In this document: positions 1 through 11,794 of the stretch, piece by piece
Position numbering within the stretch: position 1 is the stretch's first letter
How the letters are laid out: every line of letters starts with the position of its first letter
Assembly: GCF_030272615.1 (NCBI RefSeq)
Contig: NC_081405.1
Span: forward strand, 22,302,047 to 22,366,046
Length of the DNA stretch: 64,000 nucleotides
DNA from: Cryptomeria japonica
Taxonomy: Eukaryota > Streptophyta > Pinopsida > Cupressales > Cupressaceae
Direction of reading: 5' to 3'
Made by a program: the position numbers and the translations under genes
Notes under the pieces: model-generated
Told to the model about the DNA's origin: nothing
Seen by the model: only the letters and a program-made list of their open reading frames with translations
The model's database searches: none

Positions 1-66
1 AATACAATCCATCCAAAACTCTGAGAGGTAACCGGATCTCTAATCATGAATCTAAATCCTCATTCT

Positions 67-832
67 AATCTCTACTGCCCTACAAATTATTAAATAATAC
101 CCTATATATACCCTTCGGAACATATCCGGGTCAGCCACAAAAGATTACATTTACCAATGCAGGAAAAATAAAACATGTAAATAGGTGGGCCCCAAGAATG
201 AAAGAAATTCCTTTGGAAAAGAACAACCGAGAAGTGTGGATCAATAGGAAGGTTGTACAAGGACTTAGGAACATTAAGAAAGACCCAAAATAGATCCACA
301 CGCCAAAGAAAATGCTCCGGAAAAGAAGAATCTCTAACCGGTAATCCCAAAACTGCCTCGAAACCTAGAAACAGTCAAACTGAAAGCAATATCTTGTCGG
401 AAAAGAATCCAAATGGATTGAAAATATTGAATTAAGCACATAAGATTCATTTGATCTCTACTTCCCTACAAATTATTACATAATACCCTATATATACCCT
501 CTAGAACATATCCGGGTCAGCCACAAAAGATTACATTTACCAATGCAGGAAAAATGAAACGTATAAATAGGCTGGCCCCAAGAATGAAAGAAATTCCTCC
601 AAAAAAGAACAAACAAGAAGTGCAGATCAACAGGAAGGCTGAATAAGGACTTATGAACATTAAAGAAGACTCGACATAGATCCACACACTAAGAAACCAC
701 TTTGAAAATGAAGAATCTCTAACCGGTAAGCCTAAAATTGCCCAGGAACCTAGAAACAGTCAAACCGGAAGAAATATCTTGCCAGAAAAGAATCCAAATG
801 GACAGAAAATCTAGAATTAAGAACATAAGAAA
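67..832. repeat. Two direct repeats of about 380 bp (period 386)
   Basis: Positions 67-446 and 453-832 are near-identical direct repeats. Shared landmarks, such as CTACAAATTATTA, the CATATCCGGGTCAGCC box and the ACCGGTAA box, recur 386 bases apart. No coding potential is conserved; short antisense frames in both units are by-products of the repeat. It may be a fragment of a larger tandem array or of a retrotransposon leader that begins outside the window. Nothing else is recognisable in 833-992. Confidence 0.75.
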
Positions 833-992
833 GCCCAAAAACCAAAAATCTAATCTGAAATGAAAAACAAGCAACTACCAAAACATATCGGTAGGAACAT
901 AGAAACTGCACATAGAACTTGAACAAGAACTAAACTGAAAGCAAATAGTTTTGGTTGATGCAAGATTGCTCATAGATCGGGGATGCTCATGT

Positions 993-2548
993 TGTTGGCA
1001 TTACAATAAGTTGGGAGATTGTTGGCATTACAATAAGTTTTATGGTTGATGATATTGAGAAGGTTGTTGGAGATGAATGATATAATTGATAAAGGATGAT
1101 TACTGTCTTAATATTATTATTTTGTCATTGATGTCAAGCAATTGATTTTCTAATTCAGTATGATGTTGCCATATCTTAAAAAGTATGTTTTGATGAGTAT
1201 AAAGATGTCAGTAAGTGACACAGAAAGAATGTGAAAATGAAGGGGAGCAATAAGTTATTCAATGGGAAACTATTACCGAGTTTGATAGTGATGAGATTAT
1301 GATGTTTTGATTGTTTTGATATCCTATATATATGTATTTCAAGACTGAACTAGAAGGGGAAAAGATTTCATGTAATAGAATGAGTAAAGGTTTGATACTA
1401 TTCTATTTTACCAAGCAAGGAGCAAGTCGGTAAACTCCAAGGTTACCGATGTTGGTTAAAGAATGAAAAAGTCACCAAGAAGAGAATGTCTACCGAGCAA
1501 AATTCAATATTAACCAAGTATCAACCGAGTAGTAACATAATGCATTAAATAAAGTGTATACATTATTTAATGAAGGATGCCAATGAGCTGGAGGTTTATT
1601 GAAGATAGGAATGTCATGCAAGAAGTTTGTTAAGGTTCAACGGCAATTAAAATTCAAGAGTAAGATCTATAGCACAGATCGAACGGTCCTAATCAAGCAC
1701 AAGTACCAAGGAAGGATACAAGTTTCAAGGCAAGATAAAATCTTTTTCAAATTGAAGGATACAATGAACCTAGTCAAGTTTGAAGATCTGATGGCTAAGA
1801 TTAATCATGGGAAATGTGATTAAGGAGATTAAGTGGTTGGGAATCGCTTATAAATAAAGAGTAGTTGAAGAGAAAGAGCGCGGGAAAAATGAAGCACAGT
1901 GATGCTACAAATGTGATTACTGAGTATAGAAGATTGGAGATCTGATTGAAGAACAGAGTGAGAAGCCCAACAAGGAGAAAGATAAGTCTTATGACAAAAT
2001 TATCTTGAGCATATTGAGCACATAGAATCTACTTTAAAATTTTAGATGTGAAGTTGTAGATATATTTTATTATTGTTATTTATGTTTGTAAGTGATAGGA
2101 AATCTCTTAATTGAGTGGACTTAACAATCTTATTTGTAAATCCTCTTGGAAGGTAACATTCTGAATGAGTGTTTGAAATCCTTTAACAAGGTCACTTCTA
2201 ACAAAGTGAAGATTCTAACAGATCTAAGGGAAATCCCTTAACCAGGTCACATCTAGCAATGTGTATGTAATCTTTAACATGATTTGCTTTTAAGTGAGCA
2301 TACTCTAGAAGAGTATATTTTCTTGTGGGTCTGAAATCCCATAGTGGTTTTTCCCTATTAGGGTTTACACATTAAATTTGGTGTCAAATGTGGTTTAATG
2401 TTTCATGTTTATCTATTTATGAGTTTGAATGATTTATAGTCATAAGTTGCATATCAAGTAAATGCTACTGAGGTTGAATCTGATTAGAGTAATGATTATT
2501 GAGGTTATCTGATTCACCCCCCCTCTCATCTAACTAACACCTGCATCA
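993..2548 (+). repeat. Copia-type LTR, family D, plus orientation
   Basis: It starts TGTTGGCA and ends near CCTGCATCA. It is the reverse-orientation relative of the LTRs at 2733-4314 and 9774-11307. Shared blocks include the leading TGTTGGC repeats, the text around 1081-1200 (matching the complement of about 4000-4200), and the C-run followed by TCTCATC at 2517-2530. Its last bases differ from the 2733-4314 copy, so it is a diverged subfamily member. No PBS follows and I found no target duplication, so it is a solo LTR or a detached 3' LTR. A short frame at 1599-1823 lies inside it and is not considered a gene. Confidence 0.75.
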
Positions 2549-2732
2549 AGAATGCTTGAAAACAAAGGAGACAAACTCTTATATGGAGTGATATACACTT
2601 GAAACCAGACATCACTTGCACACACACATGAGGATGGATGAAACATATCTAGACTATTCCTACTCTCCTCCCCAACATGGATCGCCTAGAAAAACATATC
2701 TACGGGAAAGTATCCATGTCATTTCTCATCAT
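2549..2732. other. Spacer between inverted LTRs; probable family B element internal sequence
   Basis: This 184-bp stretch ends with ATCAT, the left target duplication of the copia element. Its block ATGGATC-CCTA-AAAACA-ATCT-GTATCCATG at about 2680-2720 resembles the block just right of the copia element (about 11322-11362). The copia element therefore seems to have landed in an internally repetitive 3' region of the family B element. No coding potential. Confidence 0.5.
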
Positions 2733-4314
2733 TGATAGTTCTGATACTTAATATAAGTACAGATCCAATAGCCAACAAGATGAGAGGGGGGGGGTGAATC
2801 ATACAAACTTAATCTTCCATAAAAACATCAGATTCAACCTCAGTAACATATATTTCAGTAATATAACCAAAACTATCAACCATGCAAACTCAAAAGCATA
2901 TAAACATCATAAACCTCATAACACCAGATTTAACGTGGAAACCCAAATAGGGAAAAACCACTGTGGGATTTCGGACCCACTAAGAAATATACTCTTCTAG
3001 AGTATGCTCAGTTAAAAGCAAATCCTATTAAAGATTACAAACACATTGCTAGATGTGACCCGGTTAAGGGATTTCCCTCAGATCTATTAGGATCTTCATC
3101 TTGTTAGAAGTGACCTTGTTAAAGGATTTCAAACACTCAATCAGAATATCACCTTGCTAGAGGGTTTTACAAATAAGATTGTTAAGTCCACTCGGTTAAG
3201 AGATTTTCTGTCACTTTCACAAAATAATAGTAATAAAATCTATCTACAACTTCACATCTAAAATGCTAAAGAAGATTCCTATTTGTTCAATACAATCTAG
3301 ACATAGAACTAATCTTGTCTATCTGCTGGGCTTCTATACTCTGTTATTCTAACAGGTCTTCAAGCTTCTGTGCTCAGTAATCACTATGTAGCATCCATGT
3401 GCATACACTTGCTCGCATACATTGTTTATCAACAGTTTCCTATTTATAAACAAGTAGGTAACCGCTTAATCTCCTTGATCACATTTCCCATGATCAATCA
3501 TAGCCATCAAATCTTTGAGCTTGTCCAGATTCAATGCATATTTCGATCTGAAAATGTTTTACCCCTCCTAGGAACTTGCATATTAATCTTGGAACTTGTG
3601 CCAGGGTATTGCAATTTAATTTGCACTGTAGATCTTCATGCCGACTTTCCTTTGCCATAGATTCATTAACAAACTTCATCCACAGCTTACCAATCATTTA
3701 ATCAGTTCCAGCTCATCAGCTTCCTTCATTAAATAATGCATGCAAACATTTAATGCATTTTGTTATAGCTCGGTTACAACTTGGTAACAACTCGGTGAAT
3801 ACTAAACTTCACTTGATAGACATTCCGCCTTCATTAACCGATAGCAATAACCTTAGGGTTTATCGACTAGGTTCCTTAGGGTTTACCGACTAGGTTCTTT
3901 ACTTGATAACATAGTATAGTATTAACCTTTACAATTTACAACATATGTATGATGTTTAAAACAATCTAAAACATCATGATCTCATCATTGTCTGACTCGG
4001 TACTAGTTGCCCATTGAATACCTTATTCATCCCCTTATTCATCATATTCTTTCCTATGTCTTTTACCGACATCGTTATAATCTTCAAATCATACTTCTCA
4101 AGATATGGCAACATCATACTAAATTAGAAAATCAATTTCTTGACATCAATGACAAAATAATAATATCAAGACAGTAAACATCTTTAATCAATTATATCCA
4201 TAATCATCAACAACCTTCTCAATATCCTTATGAAATGCCAACAATATTTCCTTGTCTGTTATAATGCAATGCCAACAATCTTTCATTGTCTGTTATAATG
4301 CAATATTGCCAACA
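2733..4314 (-). repeat. 3' LTR of the copia element (family D)
   Basis: On the minus strand it begins TGTTGGCAATATTG at 4314 and ends ACTATCA at 2733. It aligns with the 5' LTR at 9774-11307 over its whole length. The U3 start holds three copies of a roughly 40-bp unit containing GCCAACAAT (plus strand, 4236-4314), where the 5' LTR has two. The U5 end carries a C-run (9 bases here, read as G at 2786-2794). Short frames inside the LTR are not genes. Confidence 0.9.
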
Positions 4315-4327
4315 ATCTCCCCTTTTG
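4315..4327 (-). other. Polypurine tract of the copia element
   Basis: The minus strand reads AAAAGGGGAGAT directly before the 3' LTR start TGTTGGC. Position and composition are those of the plus-strand primer used in reverse transcription. Confidence 0.8.
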
Positions 4328-4739
4328 GCATTGATGGCTAAACCAATTGATTTGACCTTAAAAGATTCGGATTGTTGTGATTCTAAAATGTTGAAATGCT
4401 CTCCCCCATACATTAGACTTCTCTTATTTTCTTCAGTCTTCTTTCCAATCTGTAGTCTTCTCAGTCTTCTTTTAGTCTTCTCCCCTTTATAGTATTCTTC
4501 TCCCCCTTTGACAACAATGCCAAAAAGTAAAGAACTAAAACATAATTTCTTTCTGTATGAAGTGATTTCTTGCTATTGTGTATCAATTCAGACTCAGTCA
4601 GAGCATTTGTGTCTTCAATTCCTATTCCCTGTATTATTTCTTGTACATCTTTAGAAAACATCCTATGGTGTATAAATCAGCATCAACTCCCAAAAGATAT
4701 TCGATAGAGTCATTGGATTGATTCTTTCACCGAACTCGG

Positions 4740-6258
4740 TTAGTGAGTAGAAGATAGGGGTAGGACCCCTAATTTACTTCTAAGATATTCAAAAGTGTCC
4801 CTTGGTAGTGGCTTGGTGAAGATATCTACTATTTGTTCCTTTGTGGTAACATACTTCAACACCACTTTCTTCTCTTGAGCTTCTTCTCTAAGATAATGAT
4901 ATTTGATAGAGATGTGCTTTGTCTTAGAGTGCATAACGGGATTTTTTGAAATATTAATGGCACTAGTATTGTCACAGAATATAGTTACTGGCTCGGTAAC
5001 TTTCTCATTTATACCTTCCAATAGTTGTTTGATCCATGCAATGTTGGTACAATTCAATGTTGCAACTACGTATTCAGCTTCTGTTGTTGACTGTGAAACA
5101 CATCCTTGTTTCTTGCTAAGCCAACTCACTAGTCTTTCTCCTAAAAAGAAAGCTCCTCCACTTGTTCTTTTTCTGTCATCAATGTTGCCAATCAGCATCA
5201 GTATAAACTTTTAAATCAAAGTCATTTCCTTTCTGATATACTAAGCCATAATCCTCAGTGCCTTTCAAGTATCTAAAGATTCTTTTGATTGCTATCATGT
5301 GTGTTTCCTTAGGATCTGTAGAGAATCTTACAACTATACCTACTGCATGTGTTATGTCTGGTCTACTGTGAACAACATATTGTAGTTTTCCAATCATGGA
5401 TCGGTAAAGTGTCTCATCAACAGATGCAGATTCATCATTCTTTGATAATTTACAGTTGGTAGTCATAGGAGTACTTACTGGTTTTGAATTCTCCATTCCA
5501 AATTTCTTCAAGATTTCCTTTATGTACTTGGATTGCATAATGAAAATCTCATTTTTCATTTGTAGTATCTATAAACCTATAAAATACTTTATCTCACCAA
5601 TTAATGACATCTCAAATTCTTTGCTCATTTCATTTCCAAAGTTCTTGCATAAAGAGTCATTTCCAAAAAATATAATATCATCAACAAATATGGTTGAGAT
5701 CAGTATTCCATTTTCATCATTCTTCGTGTACATGTTGCTATTCTCACTTGTCCTTATAAAACCAATCTTAATCAAATAAGAGTGCAATCTTTCATACCAT
5801 GCTCTAGGTGTTTGTTTCAAACCATATAAAGCTTTGTTCAATTTACATACCTGATCTTTATTATTGTCTTCAACAAATCCTTCAATTTGTTCAATAAAAA
5901 CTTCTTCTTCTAATGTTCCATTCAGAAATGTAGATTTGACATCCATTTGATATATCTTGAAGTTCTTGAAAGCAGCATAGGCCAACAATGTTCTTACTCC
6001 TTCAATTCTAGCAACAGGTGCAAAAGTTTCACCATAATCAATTCCTTCTTCTTGAGCATAACCTTTGAAAACTAGTCTTGCTTTGTTTCGAATGACCTCT
6101 CCTTTTTCATTTAGCTTGTTTCTAAAAATCCACTTTGTATCGATTACATTTTTTTCCTTTGGTCTTGGGATTAGTGTCCATGTTTCATTCTTCTTGATTT
6201 GATCAATCTCTTCTGTCATAGCATTTATCCAATCTTCACTATTAAATGCCTCTTTCAC
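4740..6258 (-). pseudogene. Copia reverse transcriptase and RNase H region
   Basis: Minus-strand RT begins near 6258 ([12 protein letters not shown], then WTLIPRPK and [11 protein letters not shown]). It contains the polymerase motif FVDD, in place of the usual YVDD, within [14 protein letters not shown]. RNase H follows in the fragment ending at 4740: YTDADW, then GCVSQSTTEAEY, then IFCDNTSAI and the KHISIKYHY block, the usual copia D-E-D arrangement. A TAG splits RT near 5569, probably CAG in the ancestor, and a frameshift lies near 5180-5215 between ADWQH and DDRKRTSG. It copies element RNA into DNA when intact; here it is inactive as one protein. It continues the gag-integrase frame upstream. 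Confidence 0.9.
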
Positions 6259-6429
6259 TATTCTTGGTTAAAATTCAAATATCAAACATGTGTTTTGTCT
6301 CAGTTTTTTCCTTGTCATCACTAGATCATCCTTATCTCCTATAATTTGACTTGGTGCATGATGTCTTCTGACATACTTGGCTAATATAGGCTCGGTAGGC
6401 TCTGTATGATCTTCTTCATCACTCGGTAA

Positions 6430-7400
6430 CTAGATATTCTCTTCATTTTCTTCAACAGTCTTCTTGGTAAGACTTCTCGGTTGAACATAGACAAATTCAT
6501 CATAGTCTTCTAGTTCCTTGGAGTTTCCTTCATCATTTCTTTCTGCAAATTCATCAATTTCCACATTTGCACTCTCTACTATTTTGTTAGATGATTTGAT
6601 CAAACATTTAAATGCTTTGCTTCTAGAAGAATAACCTAGAAATGTTCCTTCTTCACTTTTCTGATCAAACTTGTCATTTCTATCATCTTTGTGAACATAG
6701 CATCTACTTCCAAAGATTTTAAAATAACTAACATTAGGTTTCTTATCATACCAAATTTCATATGGTGTCTTCAAAGTACCTTTCTTCAATTGTACTCGGT
6801 TCAAGGTGTAAACTGTTGTGCTTATTGCTTCTCTCCAAAATGTTTGTGGAACCTTCTTTTCAATCATTAGTGTTCTAGCACAATCCACAATAGATTTGTT
6901 TCTTCTCTTAGCTATTCCATTCCGATATGGAGTTCTTGGTGCAGAGACTTGTCTTTTAATACCATGATCATTGCAGAATAAGTTGAACTTATCAAATGTG
7001 AACTCTCCTCCTCTATCTAATCTAAAACATTTCAGTTGTCTTCCTGTTTCATTTTCAACACTTGCCTTGTACCATTTAAACATTTGAAAAGCTTCTAATT
7101 TTTCTTTTAAAAACATTAGTGACATCATCCTTGAATAATCATACATAAATAATATGAAATATTTATCACCATAATAACTTTGAACTTTCATAGGACCACA
7201 AAGATCAGTGTGCACTAGATCTAAAATTCCCTTAAAAGTGTAAGACTTACTTGTAAAGCTTGATCTTGTCATCTTACCCATTTGGCATCCTCAACACATA
7301 GCATTCTCAGGTTTTTCAAGACTCGGTAGACCTCTTACTCGGTGCTTCTTACTTATTTTGATTAGATTATCAAAATTTACATGACAAAACCTTTTATGCC
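6430..7400 (-). pseudogene. Copia integrase region (GAG-pre-integrase plus core)
   Basis: Upstream of 7281 the minus strand keeps GAG-pre-integrase remnants (TWLWHKRFCHVN and ENAMC, stop, GCQMGKM). The core domain follows: HTDLCGPM (first Asp), CFRLDRGGEF (second Asp, normally S-D-N/R-G-G-E-F) and YRNGIAKRRNKSI. In the last motif the catalytic Glu, usually NGxAER, is replaced by Lys, so the enzyme would be dead even without stops. The linker toward RT ends at a TAG (6430) and degrades between 6259 and 6429. Confidence 0.88.
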
Positions 7401-7566
7401 ATAACCAGGTATCATCTAACTTTGAATGCAAACACTTATTTTGAGTTGAGTCAAGGTGAAATGTGTTACCTTTTGTTTGTGTCCCGGTAGCAGCTAACTT
7501 TCCATTCTTGTCATGAACTTTGACAATCCCTTTCTGAAATTCTATTTGGTAACCTGTGTTGTTTAG

Positions 7567-8822
7567 CTATGCTACACTCAACAAATTATATTTCAAACCT
7601 TCAACCCAATAAACATCATTGCATCTTGCATTATCAAGAAGTGTTATAGATCCTTTACCTCTTACCAGACATGGTGCATCATTACCAAATCTAACATAGC
7701 CTCCATCATAATCTTCTAATATAACAAACTTGTGTTTATCTCCTGTCATATGATGTGAGCATCCACTATCTATAATCCAAGAATCATTAGTGTTTATGTG
7801 AGATATTAGGGGTTTTTCTTCATACCTTTCTTCATCTGATCCATCTTTGATAGCCACATAAACTACTTCTGTATCAATCTCATCTGATTTATCATCATTA
7901 GATTCCTCATTAGCTATTAAACATGTCTTTCTATCTCTTCTCCTGAAGTCTCGGTGTCCTCTATAATGATTGTCTTTCTGTCTGTCATCTCGATAATCTC
8001 TCTTTTCAGTAGAATCTTTGTCAGAATAGTTAGAAGCCATATGTCCTATCTTATCACAATTGAAACATTTCAAAGGTACCTTTCCTTTATACTTACCTTT
8101 GCCTCTCGATAACCTTTTGGCTAATAGTGCTTCAAACTCTTCTTGCTTTCTAAATTCCTCATACAGTTTGTGTATTGCCTCCATGTTCTTACGAAATATT
8201 TCACTTGCTCCACTGTGATCTCCTTCAGAGTACTTATACTTTCTTTCATTGTAATCATTAGATTCATCAAGATGAAAAGAACTAAATGCAGATTCAACTT
8301 TATTTACCGAAGATCCACTGTTATCAAAGTTACTTAATTCAAATGCATGTAGCTTACCAATAGTAGCATCTAAAGAAACTGGCATATTAGGTACAAACCT
8401 CAATTCATTGATTGCACAAACTTGGATTGCATAAGCTGATAGAAGGGTTCTTAGCAACTTACTTGTTATATCCTTTTCCTCAATAGTTCCACCTGCTCCT
8501 TTGATTTGATGGACAATCTCCTTTAGTCTTGTACTATACTGAGTTATGTTCTCACCTTCATTCATCCTCATAGATTCAAGTTGTCCTCTTAGACTATCTA
8601 CTTTTTCTCTTTGAACATGTTCATCTCCTCCATATACTGATATGAGCTTATCCCACATAGCCTTTGCATCATTGCAACCTTCTAGATCATTAAACTTTGA
8701 ATTGGTCAATGCAAATGTTATTTCAATCATTGATTGAATATGTTCTTGCTTTGCCTTTATCTCTTCCATAGTCAATGGATAGGTGCTCGATGTAACAAAA
8801 TCATTCTCCAGGTAGTATACAA
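7567..8822 (-). pseudogene. Copia gag and aspartic protease region, 5' part cut off by LTR insertion
   Basis: The frame runs from the solo LTR border at 8822 (YYLENDFVTSSTYPLTMEEI) to a TAG at 7567. Gag of the UBN2 type (SKFNDLEGCNDAKAMWDKL, then YSTRLKEIV) is followed by a zinc knuckle CFNCDKIGHMASNY, whose last Cys is Tyr. The protease follows with the active-site motif WIIDSGCSHHMTG. The first residues of Gag are missing because the solo LTR sits there, and no usable ATG remains on the leader side. The frame resumes after the TAG toward integrase (LNNTGYQIEF), so the stop is a point mutation. Confidence 0.88.
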
Positions 8823-8824
8823 CA

Positions 8825-9612
8825 TGTAGACAACTAAAATTGTCATGTCTAATTAAATAAATATTTTATTTATTTAATTATCTAAGCTTAATTCTTCTAT
8901 TAATTAAATAAATCTTTATTTATTTAATTAATTCATTTATCCTCTTCTAGCCTTATTTCTCATTTAAATAAATACATTTATCTATTTAAATTATCCTTTT
9001 CCTAAATTAAATAAATATTTTATTTATTTAATTATCCCACTTCTATTAATTAAATAAATCTTTATTTATTTAATTAATTCATTAACCTTTTCTACCCATG
9101 ACACATGTCATTCATCTCTTAATTCCTACACTACCTACCCCTTTCATTATTTTATTATTTCCCTTACCTACCCTCTAATCATAGCCGATCTCCTTTTACA
9201 CCTCTCAATCTTATCCCTCCATTTCATATTGTGTCTTCTATATAAGGAGATGCTTCCTTCATTATCAAACCCTAATGAGCTAATGATGCATCCAAATGAC
9301 CTAAGTACTTGATCACTTGACTACACTACGATCCTACTTGCAACCACATTCCGTTCTTTGTTGAGCTCTTGTGCACATAAAATCTGAGAGCAAATATATC
9401 AAGCAAGATCAATGGAGATAGGAAGAATGGAGATCAAAACCCTATTGGACATGTGATGGTATAATCTTTGTGATTTCATTTGATTTGCATTGTCTTAGGT
9501 AATCTTCATATGTTATGGTGGATCTTTGTTGATTGTTAGGCAAGGGTTTTGTGGTTGAATTCATTTAGTCTTTCAATATTGTTATTATTGTTATCCATTT
9601 TCACCTTATACA
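8825..9612 (+). repeat. Solo LTR, gypsy family A
   Basis: This is a complete 788-bp LTR from TGTAGACAAC to TTATACA, flanked by CAACA on both sides (8820-8824 and 9613-9617). It matches the LTRs at 28149-28925 and 52323-53129. The U3 part (about 8850-9085) is a run of AT palindromes built from TTAATTAAATAAAT and TTTATTTATTTAATTAA. A TATATAA box lies at 9239-9245. No internal sequence remains, so it arose by LTR-LTR recombination after insertion into the copia gag region. Confidence 0.95.
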
Positions 9613-9617
9613 CAACA

Positions 9618-9759
9618 TATTCTCCAACTCCTGATAGATGTAGCTTCATTCTTTTCTACCATGTAGAGAAACTTGACTTGTTCAGCTTCAGTGCATCCCT
9701 CTTATACATCTTTGGATCTTTAACTCAAGTGCCTTTAAACTTTCCTTTTGGAGTCCAAA
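9618..9759 (-). other. Copia leader and first gag codons
   Basis: This is the minus-strand stretch between the PBS and the solo LTR insertion. It holds the untranslated leader and possibly the beginning of gag. The same sequence is found at 41770-41911, next to the other copy of this LTR pair. Confidence 0.7.
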
Positions 9760-9771
9760 GCTTTGATACCA
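9760..9771 (-). other. Primer binding site of the copia element
   Basis: The minus strand reads TGGTATCAAAGC, two bases inside the 5' LTR. It differs at one base from TGGTATCAGAGC, the initiator-Met tRNA site common in plant copia elements. It marks the strand and the 5' end of the element. Confidence 0.9.
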
Positions 9772-9773
9772 AT

Positions 9774-11307
9774 TGATAGTTTTGATACTTAATATAAGTA
9801 CAGATCCAATAGCCAACAAGATGAGAGTGGGGGGGGGGGGGGGGTGAATCATACAAACTTAATCTTCCATAAAAACATCACATTCAACCTCAGTAACATA
9901 TATTTCAGTGGTATAACCAAAATTGTCAACCATGCAAACTCAAAAGCATATAAACATCATAAACCTCATAACACCAAATTTAACATGGAAACCCAAATAG
10001 GGAAAAACCACTGTGGGATTTTGGACCCACTAAGAAATATACTCTTCTAGAGCATGCTCGGTTAAAAGCAAATCCTGTTAAAGATTACAAACACATTGCT
10101 AGATGTGACCCGGTTAAGGGATTTCCCTCAGATCTGTTAGGATATTCACCTTGTTAGAAGTGACCTTATTAAAGGATTTAAAACACTCAATCAGAATGTC
10201 ACCTTGCTAGAGGGTTTTACAAATAAGACTGTTAAGTCCACTCGGTTAAGAGATTTTCTATCACATTCACAAAATAACAGTAATAAAATCTATCTGCAAC
10301 TTCACATCTAAAATGCTAAAGCAGATTCCTATTTGTTCAATACAATCTAGACATAGGACTAATCTTGTTTGTCTGTTGGGCTTCTATACTCTATTATTCT
10401 AACAAGTCTTCAAGCTTCTGTGCTCGGTAATCACTATGTAGCATCCCTGTGCATACACTTGCCTACATACATTGTTTATCAATAGTTTCCTATTTATAAA
10501 CAATTAGATAACTACTTAATATCCTTGATCACATTTCCCATGATCAATCATAGCCATCAGATCTTTGATCTTGTCCAAGTTCAATGCATCTTTTGATCTG
10601 AAAATGTTTTATCCCGCCCAGGAACTTGCATATTAGTCTTGGAACTTGTGCCAGTGTATTGCAGTTAAATCTGCACTGTAGATCTTCATGCTGACTTTCC
10701 TTTGCCATAGATTCATTAACAAACTTCATCCATGGCTCACCAATCATTTAATCAATTCCAGCTCATCAACTTCCTTCATTAAATAATGCATACAAACATT
10801 TAATGCATTCTATTATAGCTCGGTTACAACTCAATAACAACTTGGTGAATACTAAACTTCACTTGGTAGACATTCTGCCTTCATTAACTGATAGCGATAA
10901 CCTTATGGTTTACCGACTAGGTTCTTTGCTTGATAACATAGTATAGTATTAACCTTTACAATTTACAACATACGTATGATGTTTAAAACAATCTAAAACA
11001 TCATGATCTTATCAGTGTCTAACTCAGTACTAGATGCCCATTGAATACCTTATTCATCCCCTTATTCATCATATTCTTTCCTGTGTCTTTTACTAACATC
11101 GTTATAATCTTCAAATCATACTTCTCAAGATATGGCAACATCATAATGAATTAGAAAATCAATTTCTTGACATCAATGACAAAATAATAATATCAAGACA
11201 GTAAACATCTTTAATCAGTTATATCCATAATCATCAACAACTTTCTTAATATCCTTATGAAATGCCAACAATCTTTCATTGTCTGTTAGAATGCAATATT
11301 GCCAACA
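9774..11307 (-). repeat. 5' LTR of the copia element (family D)
   Basis: On the minus strand it runs from TGTTGGCAATATTG (11307) to ACTATCA (9774), next to the PBS. It is the partner of 2733-4314, with point differences and one fewer U3 repeat unit. A homopolymer of 16 G occupies 9829-9844. Short frames within it are not genes. Confidence 0.93.
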
Positions 11308-11794
11308 ATCATACTTCTCATGGATCACCTATAAAAACACATCTAGTGTGTATCCATGCTCTATCTTTCCTTCTTCTCATGAACTCATATCTTTTCTATC
11401 AATGGTTCATGGATGATGCATGCTTTTCTCTTTTATTTGATCACTTGTGTTCTTGAGATGGCATTTTTTTTTAAGAATGATATTAGTGTTAGAGACATTT
11501 TGATATCGAGGTCTCTTCAACTAGTAGACTTGAGATCTTATTTTTGGTCTTTAGCTTTTGTGTTTTGGGTCTTTTTCTTTTGTTTGTCTTTTTCTTTTTA
11601 TCTTGTTTTGTGTGCCCTTACATATGTTTGAGTGAGTTAAGATCCTAAGATTAGGGGCTTGATCCCTCAAAATTAGTGACATCTTATACTCTTTGTAATT
11701 ATTCTCCTCATTGCTCCTCTTCTTCATCTCTCTTTTGTCTACTTTACCATGAGTATTTGCAAAGGCTCATACTCCCGCTAAAGTGGGGGATAAA
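11308..11794 (+). other. 3' internal region and polypurine tract of family B element
   Basis: Non-coding, T-rich sequence ending in CTAAAGTGGGGGATAAA (about 11778-11794) immediately before TGTAGCATC, the start of LTR B. That purine tract identifies the following LTR as a 3' LTR. The same block recurs at 43134-43620. Short frames such as 11413-11631 are T-rich and not believed. Confidence 0.65.

Larger units (their letters stand above)
2733..11307 (-). mobile_element. Complete Ty1/copia retrotransposon with a nested solo LTR
   Basis: This minus-strand element is bounded by the 5-bp direct repeat ATCAT (2728-2732 and 11308-11312). On the minus strand it reads 5' LTR (9774-11307), PBS (9760-9771), leader, gag-protease-integrase-RT-RNase H (8822 down to 4740), polypurine tract (4315-4327) and 3' LTR (2733-4314). 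Integrase before RT is the Ty1/copia order. A family A solo LTR (8825-9612) splits the gag N-terminus. In-frame stops and an altered integrase catalytic residue make it non-autonomous. The full structure with matching target duplication makes the call firm; I do not assign a lineage. Confidence 0.93.

Noticed and set aside
993-2548. First LTR D copy as 5' LTR of the neighbouring copia element
   Set aside because: It is in the opposite orientation and lies outside the ATCAT target duplication.
2794-3000. Small frame repeated at 9844 and 41992 (68 codons)
   Set aside because: It lies in the family D LTR on the strand opposite to transcription; its preservation follows LTR identity.
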